Origin: Pseudoscleropodium purum
Lineage: Eukaryota > Streptophyta > Bryopsida > Hypnales > Brachytheciaceae
Reading direction: 5' to 3'
Length of the DNA: 64,000 bases
Assembly (NCBI GenBank): GCA_963969395.1
Contig: OZ017799.1
Span: 14,200,501 to 14,264,500 of the forward strand
Within the stretch, counting starts at the first letter, position 1; each line of letters starts with the position of its first letter. The position numbers were made by a program, and so were the translations under genes. Below the pieces are notes generated by a model. That model was given only the letters and a program-made list of their open reading frames with translations, ran no database searches and had not been told where the DNA came from. This document shows, piece after piece, positions 59,780 to 64,000 of this stretch.

Positions 59780-61104
59780 ACCTTTAGGGGTGAAAATATT
59801 CATTTCATATTTTATATTTTTTAAAGGTAAGTGTGAAAAGTTTACCTTCAATTTCAATCATTTAAAAAAAGTGAAAACTTCTCAGAACTTAGTGAGTTAT
59901 TGCAATTGCAAAATCTTTTATGTCATTGTTCAATTCAATAAATATCAATTAAACCAATCCATACTTGAAGGCCGTTAGGAAAATTTGAAGAATATTTCTA
60001 AATGCTTTCTTCAAATTTGGTCTAGTAGATAATTTCTATCCATAATGCACTGCATAATCAAAAGAACCTCGATATTTTTTTTATAAAACACATGTTTCAT
60101 AGTAGATCTATGTTTTTTCCAAGATTCCATGGGTTACTAAAGTAGAACAACCCATACATCAAAAGATCCATCATGAAGACTTAGGGAATGACCCATTTTT
60201 TTCAATACATGAGATTTGGGCCACAATCAATGTCTTAGGTGATAATAATAGTGATTAGTGACAACAATAGAAACTTTTAGCTTTTGAGTGTAAACTCACT
60301 ATACAAAGTGATTTTCTTAGATCTTTATATTGTGATCATGTTCAAAGATATTATCATTGTTTTAGGTGAATAATATGAGCATAATGGATAAATTTTGATG
60401 GTTTTGGGGCAGTCTACAGACTCTTTGCGACATTATACTTCAAAAATTCATAACTAATTCATACTTTGTCAAAAAAATGTAATTTCAATGGGTCTCGCTG
60501 TTTCACACCTATGTTTATGTGGAGAAAAAAGTAAAAAATTTCAACCATAGCATGAGGGCAAATTCCTAATTCTGACCATGACGGTCTGTTCTACCTTACT
60601 AGGGGTTGAGTAACACCAATTATGGAGGCCACACTAATAACGATTAAGCAGTCTGTCTGCGGAGGGTTGCCGAGCGCGGGCAACGATCCTCTGTTTCACC
60701 GCGATCATGTCGTCCCCAAAGAAACTTCAAGCACGCCTCGGCGATCCTCACCACCGAAGCTAGGCTGCCGTCGTCTTCCAAACAATTCCCAGCGCCTCCT
60801 TCTGTTGACGAAGCTTGTTGTTCCCCCGTTAGAACATGACGCATTGGTTGGGGTGAGGAGGTGAGTGCAGTGCCTGTGCTTTAGCGGCACGGGCGCGGGC
60901 GGAGCTCGTTGGTTGGTTTGTCGCTATCGCAGGGTTTTTCTTTTTCTTCCTTGTTGCTGCAATCGCTGGCTCTTGAATTAGCTACCGGACTGGGATTGGT
61001 GTTGCCGCCGTTTTTGTATGGGGCTCTGCTGCGTTCTGGCGCGTGAGTTCGGCTGACCTCCTTCGATTGGAGGCGGTTTGGCCGCCCACGGGGCTGGGGA
61101 CGCC
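59780..61104. other. AT-rich flank, then promoter and 5' region of TRA1
   Basis: 59780-60600 is AT-rich without a gene. From about 60.6 kb composition rises and 60622-61104 shows overlapping frames on both strands. It is most simply the promoter and 5' untranslated region of the gene starting at 61105. Confidence 0.5.
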
Positions 61105-63862
61105 ATGATTCCTATCGCCAATTTCGATCAGCATGCTCGGAAGTTCCTGGAGGCCGACGTCTGTAAGTCTCGCTTCTTGCATTTTTCATTGCGAATGATT
61201 TTTGCGAGAACATGTTTTTTTGGTTGCTTATTTTTTTGTCGGTGTAGCGAGTTTTTGGTGACGGAGGAGTTTCGAGGTTTGTCTGGAGTATTTATGGCGA
61301 GAACGAAGTTTTCAAGTGGCGAAATGTGACCCTAATTCATGGAACTCTGCTTAGGAAGGCTTTGCTAGGGTCTGTGTGAACCGGTGAGGTATTTATCAAG
61401 CGAGGGAACCAATCCCATTGATTCGGTCTGCTTGATCGTGTGAGGGATGATAGGACGGTGGACCCGAGCTTGGGTTTTAGCTCGCGATTGTTTGATGCTC
61501 TGAGCCCTAGTTAGGGGTTTAGGGTCCGGCGATGAGCAGGATTGGATGTGTTTTATTCGCTGACGCTTTGGATTGGATTGCAGCTATGCAAAATAGGTTC
61601 GTGCTGGCCACTGAAGTGCGAGACAGCATAGAGATTGTGCATACGTCCGAGTACTTGAATTTTCTCAAGAGCTACTTCCGCGTCTTCTCCACTCTTTTGA
61701 CACAGATTACAAAGCCCCAAACGACCGACAATGTGGAGCACAAGCTGCGGAACGTTGTCATTGAGATTCTCAATCGGTTACCTCACAGTGAGGTGCTTCG
61801 CCCTTTTGTGCAAGACCTGCTGAAGCTGTCCATGCATGTTCTGGCATGCGATAACGAGGAGAACGGCTTGATCTGTTTAAGAATCATTTTCGATCTTCAC
61901 AAAAACTTTCGACCGGCTCTCGAACCAGATGTGCAGCAGTTTCTGGACTTTGTACATAAGGTACGACTGTATGTAAATTATGATGTTTTTTGAGGATTTC
62001 TTTCCATGAAGCTGCTGAAGGTGCATAGGTGCAAGATATGTTTCTCTGATTTTTCATCGCCGAAGCTTAAGACCGCGCTAAAGTCATGCACACTTCCTCT
62101 TATAGCTTAGTGGATTTCTTGTGATATTAAATCTGCAGGTATTTTTTAAAAACAATGACTGCTTGCTCCAATATTCAATACGATTCTAGCTGTCTGACCT
62201 GGCATTAGTGCCTCAATGGATGTGAATCATGATTTCTTTTGGGTCTTCATGACTGGAATTGTCTTTGCACGGTCTGTATCAAGACACTACTGCATTAGCT
62301 TTAGATTTTTGATTCAGTTTCTAATTTTCTGATGCAGATTTACCAGAATTTTAGGGCAACCGTAAGCTACTTCTTTGACGAATCCAGTACTGGAGATGTG
62401 CCAGCTCCACATCACAATCATGGATACATGGGACAAATGAGGTCACCAGCTGGAGGTTTGATGTCTGGGCAGTTAAATCCAAGCACCAGGTCGTTCAAAG
62501 TGGTCACTGAGTGCCCTTTGATTGTGATGTTCCTCTTCCAGTTATACCCTCGCTATGTGCCCCAAAATATACCTGTATTGCTTCCTCTCATGGTGAGCGC
62601 TATTGGAATCACTGGACCGACTGAAGTACCTCCAACACTGAAGAATGTATATGCAGAGTTGAAAGGAGCGCAAGTGAAGGTATTGCTAGCTTTTGCTGAC
62701 GCCGTCCTGCGTCATTTCTGATACCTTCCTCACAGTTTCAAATATTTATTTTCTGCGCTTAGTTGTTCTTGTAGATATTATAGTAAAGTTTCAATTTCAC
62801 TGATAATTGTTAGCCAATTCTTGTGGTATGTGCAGACTGTGTCCTTTCTGACTTATTTGCTGCGGAGCTTTGCTGATTGTATTCGTCCGCACGAGGACAG
62901 CATATCCAAAAGCATCGTGAGCTTGCTTGTCAGCTGTCCCGATTCGGTCTCAATCCGCAAGGTAAGATCTGCTGTTAGGGGTGGTTTAAGGATGTGATTC
63001 AGTTGTAGTTTAGTCTAAATATTCTCGGAGGATTGAACTGTTGCACGCTTCTCATTAAATCTTTGTAATGATTTTAGATATATGTCTTGGCTACTGATTT
63101 ACTCATTTTTTATAATGAGATTTTTTTTAAACGAGGTCATGAAGTTCGATGATTGTGTTTAGGTTTAGAATGCCTTTCTTGAGACTGAATAATCAGCACA
63201 ATATTTTTTTTTCTTGTCAATATGGACGAAAACAGAACTTTTTCTCAGACATTGCTAGATGTCATAGGGGCGAGCGTTCCAAGTGTATTTCAACTGACGG
63301 ATATTTTCTCGTTTTCTCTGACGTTCTTCCAGGAACTTTTAGTGGCCACTCGTCATGTACTTGCAACAGACTTCAGGAGGGGATTTTTTCCTCAGATTGA
63401 CACATTACTTGACGAGCGGTATGCATTCCTGATAATCGTATACTTTATCCTTTGACAGTGCATTATCTTAGTGTTGTGTTTTCGTATCAGTGTGATCTTT
63501 GTTGGCAAGTCTTGAAAGGTCCAGGAGAATTCTGAACCTTTTATCCATCTGTCAGGGTTTTAGTTGGAACTGGGAGGGCTTGTTACGAAACGCTTAGGCC
63601 TCTAGCATACAGCCTACTTGCAGAGCTCATCCACCATGTCCGCTTGGATCTCTCTCTTCCCCAGGTTCGTGTTTTTCTTCCTCTGAAAACGCCCTGTGTA
63701 TAGTTTGATGACCTGAATGTGAAAGTGCTGTCGTTGATGATGGTGGGTTTTATGTTTTTTTTGCAGCTCTCCCGAATTGTTTATCTGTTTTCTAGGAACG
63801 TACACGATTCCTCTCTTCCTCTCAGTGTGCAGACAACGTGTGTTCGCCTCATGTTGAATCTG
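61105..63862 (+). CDS. TRA1: TRA1/TRRAP, N-terminal part, runs off the window
   Basis: TRA1/TRRAP is a giant PIKK-like pseudokinase that scaffolds the SAGA and NuA4 histone acetyltransferase complexes in the nucleus and binds activators. Seven exons join in phase: 61105-61162, 61584-61960, 62338-62679, 62836-62961, 63333-63418, 63556-63664 and 63767-63862, each with GT-AG borders, giving the first 398 residues. Diagnostic segments are [92 protein letters not shown] and [20 protein letters not shown], all in the N-terminal HEAT-repeat region. The start [19 protein letters not shown] fits the usual N-terminus. The protein is normally about 3,800 residues, so roughly nine tenths lies beyond the window. 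No break was seen. Confidence 0.93.
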
Positions 63863-64000
63863 GTAAACAGTATTTTCAAATATAATCAATTTGTTTTTCT
63901 GTTAACTTTGAATTGACATTGCACTACATTTTCATATGAAATCATTTTTTCAATGAGTAGCAGAATTGAAAATCATGCAGTGCTTCCAATATCTTGTCGG

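Overview
The window is eukaryotic nuclear DNA from a land plant. The evidence is GT-AG introns, a BURP-domain protein, a MIP1-type leucine-zipper (DUF547-family) protein, a plant DUF639 membrane protein and the N-terminus of a plant TRA1/TRRAP. The AT-rich gene-poor stretches and the style of the hAT-like relic would fit a bryophyte, but that is an inference from general impression, not a proof. There are no bacterial operons, CRISPR arrays or rRNA genes, and I saw no convincing tRNA.

Layout. 0.6-4.6 kb: plus-strand gene with a MIP1 leucine zipper, apparently without its DUF547 domain. 3.9-19.1 kb: a very large inverted repeat. Two about 5.39-kb arms (3940-9325 and 13700-19085, axis near 11512.5) are nearly identical and carry two identical, outward-transcribed BURP genes plus copies of the 3' part of the zipper gene. 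The 4.4-kb AT-rich spacer holds a fold-back repeat, a CACTA-type MITE and a second MITE. 19.45-20.0 kb: a Stowaway-like MITE with TA target duplication. 20.5-27.2 kb: minus-strand DUF639 gene, with eleven coding exons resolved in phase and an uncertain N-terminus. 27.3-60.6 kb: AT-rich repeat-dominated DNA with CACTA-like and other small DNA transposons, a decayed hAT-type transposase (32.6-36.3 kb), tandem duplications and hairpins, interrupted by islands of more balanced composition at 48.2-50.4 and 51.2-52.5 kb without a recognised gene. 61.1 kb to the end: first seven coding exons of TRA1/TRRAP on the plus strand, running out of the window.

The most interesting signal is the palindrome. 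Its arms are almost identical, yet the near-identity stops at the 3' splice site of an intron that is present on the left and absent on the right. Beyond that point the right flank carries an older, frameshifted, intron-less relic of the same exon. This looks like an old inverted duplication whose arms have been homogenised by gene conversion up to a block of heterology. The inner ends of both arms lie inside copies of one fold-back repeat, which may have caused the rearrangement.

All exon models come from reading splice sites and phases by eye. No database search was possible.
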